From: an uncultured Sulfitobacter sp.
GTDB taxonomy: Bacteria > Pseudomonadota > Alphaproteobacteria > Rhodobacterales > Rhodobacteraceae
Length of the DNA: 33,282 bases
Direction: 5' to 3'
Assembly (NCBI RefSeq): GCF_947497275.1
Contig: NZ_CANMFS010000017.1
Location: forward strand, 1-33,282
Each line of letters opens with the position of its first letter. Position 1 is the stretch's first letter. Positions 16,291 through 24,996 of this stretch are shown piece after piece. The position numbers and the translations under genes are program-made. A model generated the notes under the pieces. It was not told the DNA's origin and did not search any database. It saw nothing but the letters and a program-made list of their open reading frames with translations.

Positions 16291-16989
16291 TTACTCGGCG
16301 TTTGCGTTGTCGATCGAAACCGTCAAACCAGGACCCATTGTCGAGCTCAATGCAATCTTGTTCATGTAAGACCCTTTTGCACCGGCTGGCTTGGCTTTGG
16401 CGACCGCACCCACGAAGGCGCGGATGTTCTCGACAAGCTTGGCCTCGTCAAAAGAGGCCTTGCCTACACCCGCGTGCACGACGCCGCCTTTTTCAGCGCG
16501 AAACTGGACTTCGCCACCTTTCGCTGCCTTAACGGCTGCCTCGATGTCCATCGTCACCGTGCCGACCTTGGGGTTCGGCATCAGGTTGCGCGGCCCCAGA
16601 ACTTTACCCAAACGGCCGACGATCGGCATCATGTCGGGTGTCGCGATGCACCGGTCGAAATCGATCTTGCCCGACTGTACCGTTTCCATCAGATCCTCGG
16701 CACCGACGATGTCGGCACCTGCGGCTGTCGCCTCGTCCGCCTTGGCACCCCGCGCAAAGACAGCGACGCGCACGTCTTTGCCTGTGCCGTTGGGCAGGCC
16801 GACAACACCCCGAACCATCTGATCCGCGTGACGCGGATCGATGCCGAGGTTCATGGCGATCTCGACGGTTTCGTCGAATTTGGCGCTTGCGTTCGTCTTG
16901 ATCAGCGATACCGCTTCTTCGACCGACAGGTTCTCTTTGCCTGCGAATGCTTCGCGCGCGGCGGTTGTGCGTTTTCCGTGCTTTGCCAT
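16291..16989 (-). CDS. rplA: 50S ribosomal protein L1
   Basis: L1-stalk protein that moves the E-site tRNA and in many bacteria represses its own operon. 232 aa. The conserved signature around [22 protein letters not shown] is intact in the middle, and the N-terminus [15 protein letters not shown] is typical. The start at 16987-16989 has GAGGT about 9 bases upstream, inside the end of rplK. Only one base separates it from the rplK stop, so the two are translationally coupled. Confidence 0.97.
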   Translation of the reverse strand: MAKHGKRTTAAREAFAGKENLSVEEAVSLIKTNASAKFDETVEIAMNLGIDPRHADQMVRGVVGLPNGTGKDVRVAVFARGAKADEATAAGADIVGAEDLMETVQSGKIDFDRCIATPDMMPIVGRLGKVLGPRNLMPNPKVGTVTMDIEAAVKAAKGGEVQFRAEKGGVVHAGVGKASFDEAKLVENIRAFVGAVAKAKPAGAKGSYMNKIALSSTMGPGLTVSIDNANAE

Positions 16990-16990
16990 C

Positions 16991-17416
16991 TTACTTTACC
17001 TCGATGCCCATGGACCGTGCAGAGCCCAGAATGATCTTCATCGCCGCTTCCACGTCGTTCGCGCTCAGATCGGCGGCTTTCGCCTCGGCGATCTCGCGCA
17101 GCTGCTTGGTGGTGACGGTGCCGACGGTTTCACGGCTCGGCGTTTTCGCACCGGAATTGATCTTGGCCGCTTTTTTCAGGTAATAGGACGCGGGGGGCGT
17201 CTTGATGTCCATGGTAAAGGACTTGTCCTGATAATAGCTGATCACGGTCGGGCACGGCGCACCTGGCTCCATGTCCGCAGTCTTGGCGTTGAACGCCTTG
17301 CAGAATTCCATGATGTTGATCCCGCGCTGACCCAGCGCTGGCCCTACGGGGGGGGACGGGTTCGCTTGGCCCGCTTTGACTTGCAACTTCATCGTACCGA
17401 CGAGTTTCTTGGCCAT
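16991..17416 (-). CDS. rplK: 50S ribosomal protein L11
   Basis: GTPase-centre protein that, with L10/L12, contacts elongation factors and mediates RelA activation. 141 aa. The N-terminal domain has the conserved prolines of the thiostrepton site ([16 protein letters not shown]) and the C-terminal RNA-binding domain has [13 protein letters not shown] and the [10 protein letters not shown] end. The frame is open 52 codons upstream, but the ATG at 17414-17416 ([12 protein letters not shown]) has AGGAG at the right distance and matches the family. It is the first gene of the rplKA unit. Confidence 0.97.
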   Translation of the reverse strand: MAKKLVGTMKLQVKAGQANPSPPVGPALGQRGINIMEFCKAFNAKTADMEPGAPCPTVISYYQDKSFTMDIKTPPASYYLKKAAKINSGAKTPSRETVGTVTTKQLREIAEAKAADLSANDVEAAMKIILGSARSMGIEVK

Positions 17417-17539
17417 TGGCCTTCTCCTATTCCAACGCCTCCGGGACGCGTCCCTCGGGCCATGTGTTGTGTGGTCCGGGTGACGTGCCGCGGCACGCGC
17501 GCCTCCCACATGAGTGAGTCGCCCGTGGGCAACTTGGAC

Positions 17540-17638
17540 CCGATACCGATATGGGGTGCATAATGCAAGCAATGGTTGGTGAGAGTGGCGAATGGCGGCT
17601 TGGAGCCCAGTCTGGACGCCGCACCTTCAAATTGTCAA
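17540..17638 (-). promoter_or_regulatory. Candidate promoter region of rplKA
   Basis: Upstream of rplK on the minus strand there is a perfect TTGACA at 17633-17638 without a convincing -10, and further in TTGCAT (17563-17568) spaced 17 bases from TATCGG (17540-17545). One of these probably drives rplKA; I cannot decide between them. The remainder of the 17417-17736 spacer shows nothing else. Confidence 0.35.
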
Positions 17639-17736
17639 ACAGGCAAGTTACCCGACTCGACGCTTGCAGAATTGGAATTTCCTTTCCTATGATCATGCTG
17701 TAATTAAAAACAGAAAACTAATCTTGGCCTCTTAAA

Positions 17737-18450
17737 ATGTATTGGGTTTTAATTCTAATTTGGGTTCTCTCGATAGCCAGCAGGTTCTTTTTTGTTGACG
17801 TCGACATTGACGGTTTCAGATACCAAGCTTGGTTGACGGGCGAACACTACCGCGACTTAGCTCACGGGGTTTGGGGCTTACAGTATTTTGGCCTTCATAT
17901 TCTTGCTGAGTTATGCGTGGTGATTTGGGTTGCCAGCGCCCTCAACAACCGAATTGACAAGGCGAAAAAGCATAGCTTATTGCTGCCGCTTTTCGGGTTG
18001 ATTGTTCTCGTCGGGATTCACACATCCTCATTCCGCTGGGATTCCGGATATATTTTGCAGGCAAATATATCTGGTGATAAACATGTTGTTCCGTGGCGAT
18101 ACGCTCCGTATTTGCAGTACGCGCAAACCGGCAAACCGCAGCTTAAGATTAGTTTGGAGCTCCCCGGCTACCACGCCAAGCATGGGCAAAGACCGCCAAG
18201 AGAGAACAGTCTGTTACTGAGAGTTATCAAGAGCAAAGACACAAGCATCTTCGAGCGTCCTCGCCCTTCAATCGAAAAGGCAACTTGTATAAAGGAAATT
18301 GCTAATCGCTATTGCGGTTTCTCGTCTGACGGGTTTGCGTATCTCGTGCATCATCGAACAGGCAGACCCGGCTCGATACACCTTTACCCCACGTTGGAGG
18401 ACTTGCAGCAAGAAATTCCGTTAGTTTTCGACTCTTTTATCAAACAGTAA
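17737..18450 (+). CDS. Hypothetical membrane protein
   Basis: 237 aa, no family recognised. Three hydrophobic segments are visible near residues 2-20, 45-68 and 80-98. A hydrophilic C-terminal domain of about 140 residues follows, carrying a few cysteines (C-I-K-E-I-A-N-R-Y-C) and probably facing one side of the membrane. Codon use is noticeably more AT-rich than in the neighbouring ribosomal genes, and the gene runs against the flow of the surrounding operons, both signs of recent acquisition. The ATG at 17737 is preceded by an AT-rich tract and has no strong Shine-Dalgarno sequence. It converges on the nusG terminator. Confidence 0.7.
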   Translation: MYWVLILIWVLSIASRFFFVDVDIDGFRYQAWLTGEHYRDLAHGVWGLQYFGLHILAELCVVIWVASALNNRIDKAKKHSLLLPLFGLIVLVGIHTSSFRWDSGYILQANISGDKHVVPWRYAPYLQYAQTGKPQLKISLELPGYHAKHGQRPPRENSLLLRVIKSKDTSIFERPRPSIEKATCIKEIANRYCGFSSDGFAYLVHHRTGRPGSIHLYPTLEDLQQEIPLVFDSFIKQ

Positions 18451-18584
18451 GTTCTTTTTGCCATGGCGGAACAATGTATTGGTGGCCGACGTGTGACTGC
18501 AATCGGCAACGATAGCCTCGTCCGCAAAGCGGACCTCCGCCTGCGGCAATCTCTGGACCCCGATTTGGCCTTACCAAAAGAAAA

Positions 18585-18610
18585 GGCGCCACCCTGCAAA
18601 AGGTGACGCC
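18585..18610 (-). terminator. Rho-independent terminator after nusG
   Basis: On the minus strand GGCGTCACC / GGTGGCGCC form a 9-bp stem with one G-U pair and an 8-base loop (18585-18610), followed by TTTTCTTTT. It starts 33 bases after the nusG stop and ends the secE-nusG transcript. Confidence 0.85.
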
Positions 18611-18643
18611 AAAATTTCACAAAGCAGGTTGCCCCGTCCGCAC

Positions 18644-19177
18644 TCAGCCCTGTTTGTTGACCTGGGTAAAGTCCAGCTCGACAGGCGTTTCGCGACCGAA
18701 GATCGACACCATCACCTTGAGTTTCTGGCTGTCCTCGTCGACTTCCTCGACCATGCCGTCGAAATCCTCGAACGGACCGTCTGCAACCTTGACCCGTTCG
18801 CCGATTTCAAAGTGGATCAGCGTGCGTGGTGTCTCTTCGCCTTCCTGTACGCGACCAAGGATCGCCTGCACTTCGGCGTCGCGCATTGGCATCGGGCGGC
18901 CCTGCGGCCCCAGAAATCCGGTTACGCGGTTGATCGAGTTGATCAGATGGTAGCCCTGGTCGGACATCTCCATGTGCACGAGCACATAGCCCGGCATGAA
19001 CCGCCGCTCTGTCGTCACTTTCTTGCCGCGACGGACCTCGATCACCTCTTCGGTCGGCACCAGAACTTCGTCGATCTGATCCTCCAGCCCGTGCTCGGCG
19101 ACCGTGGTGCGGATCTGCTCGGCGATTTTCTTTTCAAAGTTGGACAGGACACTGACCGAATACCACCGTTTTGCCAT
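18644..19177 (-). CDS. nusG: Transcription termination/antitermination protein NusG
   Basis: 177 aa elongation factor that binds the RNA polymerase clamp through its N-terminal NGN domain and contacts Rho or S10 through its C-terminal KOW domain. The NGN start [10 protein letters not shown], the [10 protein letters not shown] segment and V-T-G-F-L-G are present; the KOW domain runs from [14 protein letters not shown] to the C-terminal D-F-T-Q-V. The start is the ATG at 19175-19177 with GGAAAG before it; an in-frame ATG 13 codons upstream lacks a ribosome binding site. It lies downstream of secE, with an unusually long 203-base spacer. Confidence 0.97.
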   Translation of the reverse strand: MAKRWYSVSVLSNFEKKIAEQIRTTVAEHGLEDQIDEVLVPTEEVIEVRRGKKVTTERRFMPGYVLVHMEMSDQGYHLINSINRVTGFLGPQGRPMPMRDAEVQAILGRVQEGEETPRTLIHFEIGERVKVADGPFEDFDGMVEEVDEDSQKLKVMVSIFGRETPVELDFTQVNKQG

Positions 19178-19380
19178 CTGATCTTTCCGTCCTTGTCTTG
19201 CGCACGCCAAGAGCATGCAGAATTGCTAGTTCAGCGCGGATACGAAGCCCGCGACCTTCAACAACAATCGGCGCGCAACTCGAATCGCCGCGCGCCCTGC
19301 CGTAGGTCAGGCCTGCGGACTAGCCCACGCGTCCGAAGGATTCAAGTGTTTGTGGAAGAATTCGCGCTGCCGCGCCGGTG

Positions 19381-19578
19381 TCAGCCGAATACGCTCAGAA
19401 CGTACTGTAGCCCGCTGCGGATCACGATATCGACCAGCGCAAAAAACACCGCCGTAAGCGCGGCAAGGATAAAGACCATGATCGTTGTCAACAGCACCTC
19501 TCGGCGGGTTGGCCAAACGACTTTCGCCACTTCTGCGCGAACCTGCTGAATGAACTGAAGCGGATTGGTGGTGGCCAT
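19381..19578 (-). CDS. secE: Preprotein translocase subunit SecE
   Basis: 65 aa single-span subunit of the SecYEG channel. The amphipathic N-terminal helix (F-I-Q-Q-V-R-A-E-V-A-K-V-V-W-P-T-R-R-E) carries the conserved K-V-x-W-P-T-R signature, and one transmembrane helix follows (I-M-V-F-I-L-A-A-L-T-A-V-F-F-A). Two ATGs lie two codons apart; the second (19576-19578) is 6 bases after GGGAT and is chosen. It is the short, one-helix form usual outside enterobacteria, paired with nusG. Confidence 0.95.
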   Translation of the reverse strand: MATTNPLQFIQQVRAEVAKVVWPTRREVLLTTIMVFILAALTAVFFALVDIVIRSGLQYVLSVFG

Positions 19579-19608
19579 GATCATATCCCGTTGGTGGAGC
19601 GTTCAAAG

Positions 19609-19637
19609 CATTTAACGGCTGCGGGAAGCTCTTTCAA
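19609..19637 (-). promoter_or_regulatory. Candidate promoter of secE-nusG
   Basis: Minus strand TTGAAA (19632-19637), a 17-base spacer, then TAAATG (19609-19614), ending about 30 bases before the secE start. The -35 matches 5 of 6 bases, the -10 only 3. The position fits a promoter for the secE-nusG pair. Confidence 0.4.
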
Positions 19638-19668
19638 GGCTGCAATTTGCCCCCTGCCCGCGGGCGCG

Positions 19669-20418
19669 CTACGCCTCGTTCTCACGCAGGCGTGCGAGTC
19701 GGCGTTCCATAGCCTGATCATGCCGCGCGTCCGCCGTTGCAAGCTCGCTGACATCGGGCAAGTACAATCCGTCGACAGTACCTTCGGGGAACCGGTCAAG
19801 AACCGCATCCCACCGCATGGCGAAGCCATCGAGACGCTGGTGAATGATCTTGGCGCGCAGCGGGTTGCGACGCGCGTACCAGCGCGAGCCCCTGATCACC
19901 CCACGCCAGAAGCCGTCATACCCCAGTATCAGGTACACGCCGATCCCCATGAAAAGACCTACGAAAGCCACCCCGAGCATGAGCCACGGACGAAACACGA
20001 TCAGCAGAGCGAAACCGGCAAGTACCGCGTACCATGGTCTGAACCGGTAGCTGGCAAGCGACGCACGCATTCTGTCGGAAAGACGTCCCAAAGCGCCATC
20101 TCTCCTGCGTGGCGCCGCGCCGGAATTACGGACCGCAAAAGCTTTGCGCGGCTTCGTTGCGAGATCATCGGCACCCGGATCCGCCAAAAGTGGCAGGTTA
20201 CGCGCTTTGCGCGGGCGTGGCGCGGCGACTTCGGCATCCTTCTGCGAAGGGTCCACGTGCGACTTTGCTAGGTTCCGAGAAACCTTGGAACTGGCTGGCG
20301 AAGATCCCTCTCCGGGTTGCTCGGCAACCAGAGAGCGAATCGCGCAAAGAGCGTCGTCATCAAGTTGCGGCGCGACGGGCGTATCGTGCGCAGGAAATTT
20401 GCGCGAAGCTGAGGTCAT
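19669..20418 (-). CDS. Conserved two-helix membrane protein of unknown function
   Basis: 249 aa. The first about 115 residues are hydrophilic, rich in alanine, serine and arginine, and probably disordered. Two transmembrane helices follow (W-Y-A-V-L-A-G-F-A-L-L-I-V-F near 128-141 and W-L-M-L-G-V-A-F-V-G-L-F near 144-164), then a basic segment (Y-A-R-R-N-P-L-R-A-K) and a charged helical tail. GC content and codon use match the host. I have the impression of a conserved Rhodobacteraceae protein but know no function. The ATG at 20416-20418 has GGATTG upstream. It precedes secE on the same strand and could share its transcript. Confidence 0.7.
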   Translation of the reverse strand: MTSASRKFPAHDTPVAPQLDDDALCAIRSLVAEQPGEGSSPASSKVSRNLAKSHVDPSQKDAEVAAPRPRKARNLPLLADPGADDLATKPRKAFAVRNSGAAPRRRDGALGRLSDRMRASLASYRFRPWYAVLAGFALLIVFRPWLMLGVAFVGLFMGIGVYLILGYDGFWRGVIRGSRWYARRNPLRAKIIHQRLDGFAMRWDAVLDRFPEGTVDGLYLPDVSELATADARHDQAMERRLARLRENEA

Positions 20419-20552
20419 GGTTTCAATCCGGTATGCTCGATTTGAATGGAATTACGCCTAGCCCCAGATTGCGGCAGGTACATGACATCATCGCGGTAAC
20501 ACGGTGGCTGACCGGCTGCCCGGACATGCCCACGCCCAAAAAAACGACGTGC

Positions 20553-20568
20553 ATTGATACGTATCAAT
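20553..20568. promoter_or_regulatory. FNR/FnrL-type binding site upstream of the Lon-like gene
   Basis: ATTGATACGTATCAAT is a perfect 16-bp palindrome containing TTGAT-N4-ATCAA, the consensus of FNR/FnrL, the oxygen-sensing activators of Rhodobacteraceae. It is centred about 130 bases before the ATG of the Lon-like protease, a reasonable distance for a class II site if the leader is about 90 bases. The divergent gene at 19669-20418 begins 135 bases on the other side, so control of that gene is also possible. Confidence 0.7.
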
Positions 20569-20689
20569 ACCCGAAATCGTGGTTGGGTCACACTGGGCAC
20601 CACAGACCACCGGAGCCCGTTCATGCACCCCTTTCAACACGCGACCCCGCCATGCACGCGCCGCCGCCTAAAGATACGGCGAAGCTGAG

Positions 20690-23149
20690 ATGGCGCGGAA
20701 GTCCTCGAAACAAATCTCCCTTCCCATGGGGTTGCCTGCAAGCCGGTTGCGCGCGGAATGCGACCCCGCAAAGCTGGGGTTCAAAACGACCAAAACGCTC
20801 AAACCCACGCATGAGTTTATCGGTCAGGACCGGGCCATCGACGCAATCAGGCTGTCGGCCGAAATCGACCACAAGGACTTCAATCTCTATGTGCTGGGGC
20901 GCGAGGGCACGGGGCGCCATACGGCTGTCGCACAGCTTTTGTCTCAGGCGGCCGAGAGGCGCCCGACGCCGTGCGACTGGATCTACGTCAACAATTTCGA
21001 CACGCCCCACAAACCGCATGCGATCAAGCTCCGCCCCGGCGTCGGGTCCGCTTTGAAGACCGCGATGCAGGGGCTGGTCGATGATCTCGCGATCGAAATC
21101 CCGGCGTTGTTCGACTCAGAAGAATACCAGACCCAGCGGCGCGCCATCGAGGAGGAGCTTGGCCAAAAGCACGAAGAGCCGATCGCCGATTTCGCGGAAC
21201 GCGCACAGGCCGAAGGGATGGCTTTGCTGCGGACGCCGATGGGGTTCATGCTCTCTGCCATAAAGGACGGCAAGCCGATCCAACCGGATGTCTATCAGGC
21301 TTTGCCAGAAGATCAGCGCGACGAAATAGACGCGAAGATCGCGCGCTTTCAGAAGCAGCTGACCGAAATTCTGAAACAGGGGCCGCAACTGGAAAAGGAG
21401 CATCGGCAAAGGGTCGAAGCATTGAACGCGGCGATGGCGGAGCGGTCCGTGTCCGCCCGCGTCGAGGAAGTCGAGACCCAATTCGCCGACACCCCCAGCG
21501 TCACCACCTATCTGGACCGGGTGCGCGCCGACATGATCTCGAACGCCGAACTGTTCCTGGTGGCAGACGGGCAGGCGAACAACGGCCCCTTTCCCGATGT
21601 CGTTCGCAAACATCATCAGGACGCGATCTTTGATCGGTATGCCATCAATATCATGGTGTCCCACGAGACCGGTCCGGGCCTGGCGCCGATTGTGCGCGAA
21701 GACCTGCCATCGCTTGGAAACCTGACCGGACGGATCGAGCATGTGTCCGAGATGGGAACACTTGCCACAAACTTCACATTGATCAAACCGGGCGCACTGC
21801 ACCGCGCCAACGGCGGCTATCTCGTGCTGGACGCGCACCGCCTGCTCAGCGAGCCCTATGCGTGGGATGCGCTCAAACGGTGCCTGCAAAGTCGGTCGAT
21901 CTCGATCACGTCTCTGGCGGAGCGGCTGAGCTTTTCCTCCACCACCACACTTGAGCCGCACCCTATTCCGCTTGACGTTCGTGTCGTACTGGTCGGGGAC
22001 CGGCGTCTGCACATGCTGCTGACACTGCTTGATCCCGAATTCGGCCAGCTATTCAAGATACAAGCCGACTTCGAAGACGACCTGCCCCGCACCGCTGGCA
22101 ACACCCGTGCGCTGGCGCGGATCGTCGCGGGTTATGCGCACAAGGAAAACCTCAGGCCGCTGACCGCAGATGCGGTGGCCGCGCTGCTCGATCACGCGGT
22201 GCGGCTTGCCGATGATACGAAGAAACTGACGCTTGGGCTGGGCGCGTTGACGGACGTGATGCGCGAAGCCGATTTCTACGCAGGACGGCACACCCACGAC
22301 CTGATTTCCGATGACGATATCAGGGCGGCGATCCATCAGGCCGAACTCAGGGCGTCGCGCATCAAGGAGCTGATGCAGGAGGCCGTGACCCGCAACACCA
22401 TCCTGATCGACACGGATGGCCGCACGGTCGGGCAGGTCAACGGGCTTTCCGTCGTTGGAATCGGCACGCACCATTTCGGCCGCCCCTCCCGCATCACCGC
22501 GCGGGTGCGCATGGGCACCGGCAAGTTGATCGACATTGAACGCGAGGTCGAGCTTGGCGGCCCGCTGCACTCCAAGGGGGTCTTGATCCTTGGCAGCTAT
22601 CTTGCCTCGCATTACGCGCTGGACGTCCCTGTGTCCTTGCAGGCCAGTCTCGTGTTTGAACAAAGCTATGGCGGCGTTGACGGCGACAGCGCGTCCTCCG
22701 CAGAGCTCTACGCGTTGCTCTCCGCCCTATCGGGCGTGCCGGTGCGCCAGGGGCTGGCCGTGACCGGCTCCGTTAATCAGAACGGCGAGGTGCAGGCGAT
22801 CGGCGGTGTGAACGAAAAGATCGAAGGGTTTTTCGATATTTGTCACGCGCGTGGTCTGACCGGCGACCAGGGTGTTTTGATCCCCGCATCGAACGTCGAC
22901 CATCTGATGCTGCGCCGCGACGTGGTCGAAGCGGCAGAGGCAGGCAGATTTCGGGTGGTACCGATCAAGACGATAGATCAAGGTATCGAGGTGCTGACTG
23001 GAACCGCCGCCGGCAAACGCAGGAAGGACGGTGATTTTCCTGCTAGCAGCATCAATGGGTTGGTCGAGGCGAAATTGCGCGGTTTCGCGCAAGTACGCCG
23101 CCGTTTCGGAGACCAGACACCCAGACAGAACAACGGGCAGACCGGATGA
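20690..23149 (+). CDS. LonC-like AAA/Lon-domain protease
   Basis: 819 aa protein of the AAA_32 / Lon-C family: an N-terminal degenerate ATPase region with a long helical insertion, followed by a C-terminal Lon protease domain. The Walker A position reads G-R-E-G-T-G-R-H-T (residues 70-78), with arginine at the invariant lysine, so ATP hydrolysis may be weak or absent, as known for LonC proteins. The helical insertion covers about residues 130-300. The Ser-Lys protease dyad is present: S667 in G-D-S-A-S-S and K710 in G-V-N-E-K-I-E-G. The likely role is degradation of unfolded proteins in the cytoplasm. The ribosome binding site before ATG 20690 is weak (GAAGCTGAG). It overlaps the next gene by 4 bases (ATGA) and has an FNR box upstream. 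Confidence 0.85.
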   Translation: MARKSSKQISLPMGLPASRLRAECDPAKLGFKTTKTLKPTHEFIGQDRAIDAIRLSAEIDHKDFNLYVLGREGTGRHTAVAQLLSQAAERRPTPCDWIYVNNFDTPHKPHAIKLRPGVGSALKTAMQGLVDDLAIEIPALFDSEEYQTQRRAIEEELGQKHEEPIADFAERAQAEGMALLRTPMGFMLSAIKDGKPIQPDVYQALPEDQRDEIDAKIARFQKQLTEILKQGPQLEKEHRQRVEALNAAMAERSVSARVEEVETQFADTPSVTTYLDRVRADMISNAELFLVADGQANNGPFPDVVRKHHQDAIFDRYAINIMVSHETGPGLAPIVREDLPSLGNLTGRIEHVSEMGTLATNFTLIKPGALHRANGGYLVLDAHRLLSEPYAWDALKRCLQSRSISITSLAERLSFSSTTTLEPHPIPLDVRVVLVGDRRLHMLLTLLDPEFGQLFKIQADFEDDLPRTAGNTRALARIVAGYAHKENLRPLTADAVAALLDHAVRLADDTKKLTLGLGALTDVMREADFYAGRHTHDLISDDDIRAAIHQAELRASRIKELMQEAVTRNTILIDTDGRTVGQVNGLSVVGIGTHHFGRPSRITARVRMGTGKLIDIEREVELGGPLHSKGVLILGSYLASHYALDVPVSLQASLVFEQSYGGVDGDSASSAELYALLSALSGVPVRQGLAVTGSVNQNGEVQAIGGVNEKIEGFFDICHARGLTGDQGVLIPASNVDHLMLRRDVVEAAEAGRFRVVPIKTIDQGIEVLTGTAAGKRRKDGDFPASSINGLVEAKLRGFAQVRRRFGDQTPRQNNGQTG

Positions 23150-23946
23150 CCGAAGAACGCACCCCCCACAGCATGCGTATTCTCGTCGGAGCAGGCTCTT
23201 TCGCCGATGCCGCTGCGGCGCTGCGTCTGGTCGAACGGTTGCCATCCCGTTTCCGAAAGGGGTTGGGCGGCGTGCTGGTAGAGGAAGTGGCAACACTCGC
23301 AACATGCCAGATGCCGCACCAACGCATCGTGATGCTCAGTGGCGCCACGATCATACCGCCCGGCCTCGATCAACTGCGGACCCTGATGAAAGCCGACGCG
23401 CGTGCGTTCCGCAAATCGCTGGCCCGCGCCGCGTTTCCCGTCGGCGCAGACTGCGTTCTGGCGCAGGACAAGGGTGAACTCGTCGGTACCGCCCTGCGCG
23501 CCGCCGCAAGCTGGGACATCCTCGTGATCGGGTACCGGCAGGTCCACAAGATCCCCGGCAAGATCGTCGTTCTGGAGATGGTTGATCAATCCAGCCAGAC
23601 GATGAAAGATGTATCCGAGGCGCTTTCACACCAGCTTTCGACAAATCGCGTGGTGTTTTCGGTCGGCAGCCGAGCGGAAGACAAAGTCGATCCGCCATCC
23701 GCAGGTGAGGTCCGGTTTGCGCGGTTTGAGGACGCCCTTGCGGCACTTACCCGGACACACGCACAGGCAGTGTTGATTGATCTGTCCGACGGCCCGGTGC
23801 GCACACGCGGCGACCTTGCACGCTTGGTGGAGGCTGCCCGCTGCCCCGTCCTTGTCTTCGGCACGTCCGCCGCTGATGCAAGGCTGGAGCACAGCACCCA
23901 AATTCCGCCCGCCGCCGCACGGGATCAGGGCGGGGCACCTCCCTGA
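23146..23946 (+). CDS. Universal-stress-like hypothetical protein coupled to the Lon-like protease
   Basis: 266 aa, GC-rich, cytoplasmic by appearance. The N-terminus (M-R-I-L-V-G-A-G-S-F-A-D-A-A-A-A-L-R-L) has the strand-loop-helix look of a UspA-type Rossmann-like domain. A later section (W-D-I-L-V-I-G-Y-R, then V-V-F-S-V-G-S and A-R-C-P-V-L-V-F-G) resembles the second half of such folds, so it may be a diverged tandem Usp protein. No clear ATP-binding G-x2-G-x9-G motif is seen. Its ATG overlaps the stop of the protease gene (ATGA at 23146-23149), implying translational coupling and a shared function, plausibly stress or low-oxygen physiology. The function is not established. Confidence 0.65.
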   Translation: MTEERTPHSMRILVGAGSFADAAAALRLVERLPSRFRKGLGGVLVEEVATLATCQMPHQRIVMLSGATIIPPGLDQLRTLMKADARAFRKSLARAAFPVGADCVLAQDKGELVGTALRAAASWDILVIGYRQVHKIPGKIVVLEMVDQSSQTMKDVSEALSHQLSTNRVVFSVGSRAEDKVDPPSAGEVRFARFEDALAALTRTHAQAVLIDLSDGPVRTRGDLARLVEAARCPVLVFGTSAADARLEHSTQIPPAAARDQGGAPP

Positions 23947-24056
23947 GTACTATCATCGCAGCGCGCCGCGATTGGTAACGCGGACCGGCCTCTTTTCTTG
24001 TCGGCACTGGCCGCCATTCATTTGCGGCCATACGCTCCGAAAACAGGAGTTCCGTT

Positions 24057-24587
24057 TTACGCGGCAGTGGCGATGAAACTTCCCACAGCGTCTTCCAACA
24101 TATCCCAATCCGTGAACTCATGTTCCTGAGTGCGTGGGTCGATGTTCTGGTTGCGCAGAACGGCATGCCGCAGGACTTCGGTTTCGTAATAGCCGTAACT
24201 GCTGGGCCGCACGGCACCGCCAACCAACACTTCGGCGTCCGGCTGCAACCGGGTCCGCATCTTCATTTCTTCCAGATACTCCTGCGCTTCCTCGCGCAAT
24301 TCGGGAAACGCGGCTCCAAGACTGACAGAAATCATCATCGTGCGCCGTGCCGCGAGGTCGGCCCGGCTGGCCGTCAACACGATTTCAAAGTTCGGCGGAT
24401 GCCGGCGCTCGTGCACCGGGGCTGCGAGGATGACGGTATCGTACCCCTCGAACGTCACGACCGCCCTTTTTTCCGATGCATCGACCAGCGTCGACTCATG
24501 GCCCGCGCGGCGCACCTGCGCATCGACGAAGTCGGCGATCTTGCGGGTCTGTCCCTCGATGGACGCAAACAAGACGAGCACCTGCAT
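24057..24587 (-). CDS. HemG-like flavodoxin-domain protein (putative protoporphyrinogen oxidase)
   Basis: 176 aa flavodoxin-fold protein. The FMN phosphate loop is F-A-S-I-E-G-Q-T-R-K-I-A at the N-terminus, and the C-terminus E-F-T-D-W-D-M-L resembles the T-D-W motif of HemG, the menaquinone-linked protoporphyrinogen IX dehydrogenase of haem synthesis; G-G-A-V-R-P-S-S-Y-G-Y-Y matches the HemG G-A-L-R-Y-P region. The start chosen is the ATG at 24585-24587 (M-Q-V-L-V-L-F), 7 bases after AAGGAG; two ATGs 7-8 codons upstream have no such site. It faces the Lon-Usp pair convergently. A near-FNR sequence lies upstream at 24668. A general flavodoxin function remains possible. Confidence 0.75.
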   Translation of the reverse strand: MQVLVLFASIEGQTRKIADFVDAQVRRAGHESTLVDASEKRAVVTFEGYDTVILAAPVHERRHPPNFEIVLTASRADLAARRTMMISVSLGAAFPELREEAQEYLEEMKMRTRLQPDAEVLVGGAVRPSSYGYYETEVLRHAVLRNQNIDPRTQEHEFTDWDMLEDAVGSFIATAA

Positions 24588-24667
24588 ATGGTTTCTCCTT
24601 TTCATCACCTACGGCGCATCCGACGCCACGGATATACCTTTGATACCCGCGCGATACACCGCGAACA

Positions 24668-24681
24668 TTGTCCGAGATCAA
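24668..24681. promoter_or_regulatory. Degenerate FNR-type site upstream of the HemG-like gene
   Basis: TTGTCCGAGATCAA matches TTGAT-N4-ATCAA at 8 of 10 defined positions and lies about 80 bases upstream of the HemG-like start. It is weak alone; its value is that a perfect site precedes the neighbouring protease gene. The rest of 24588-24996 shows no gene or other signal I can support. Confidence 0.35.
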
Positions 24682-24996
24682 ATGAGCGCAATATTTGTGC
24701 CACAGCTGATCGGGTATCCGGTCGCCGTCAGCGGACCGACACAGGCCCGCATCCGCTGTTTTTCAATCCGCTCAAAAACGTGCAGAAACTCGAAACCGGC
24801 AGCGACGCCCACTGCACACGGCGGGTGGTGTGCGCGACATCGACCAGATGGGGCGACGGGCAGTCCCGGCGGCTCTATCGCCAGCCGACTGGATGCTCAG
24901 ACTGAGTTCTTCCGAGTGCGTCAACACCTCCGATGCCAGCCCCGGATAAAAAGGCCGTCACGGTCCTGACCGTCACCAAAGACACGGCTTGGATCT

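Noticed and set aside
21116..22012. 298-codon open frame opposite the Lon-like gene
   Set aside because: Antisense shadow; composition follows the complementary strand of the protease gene.
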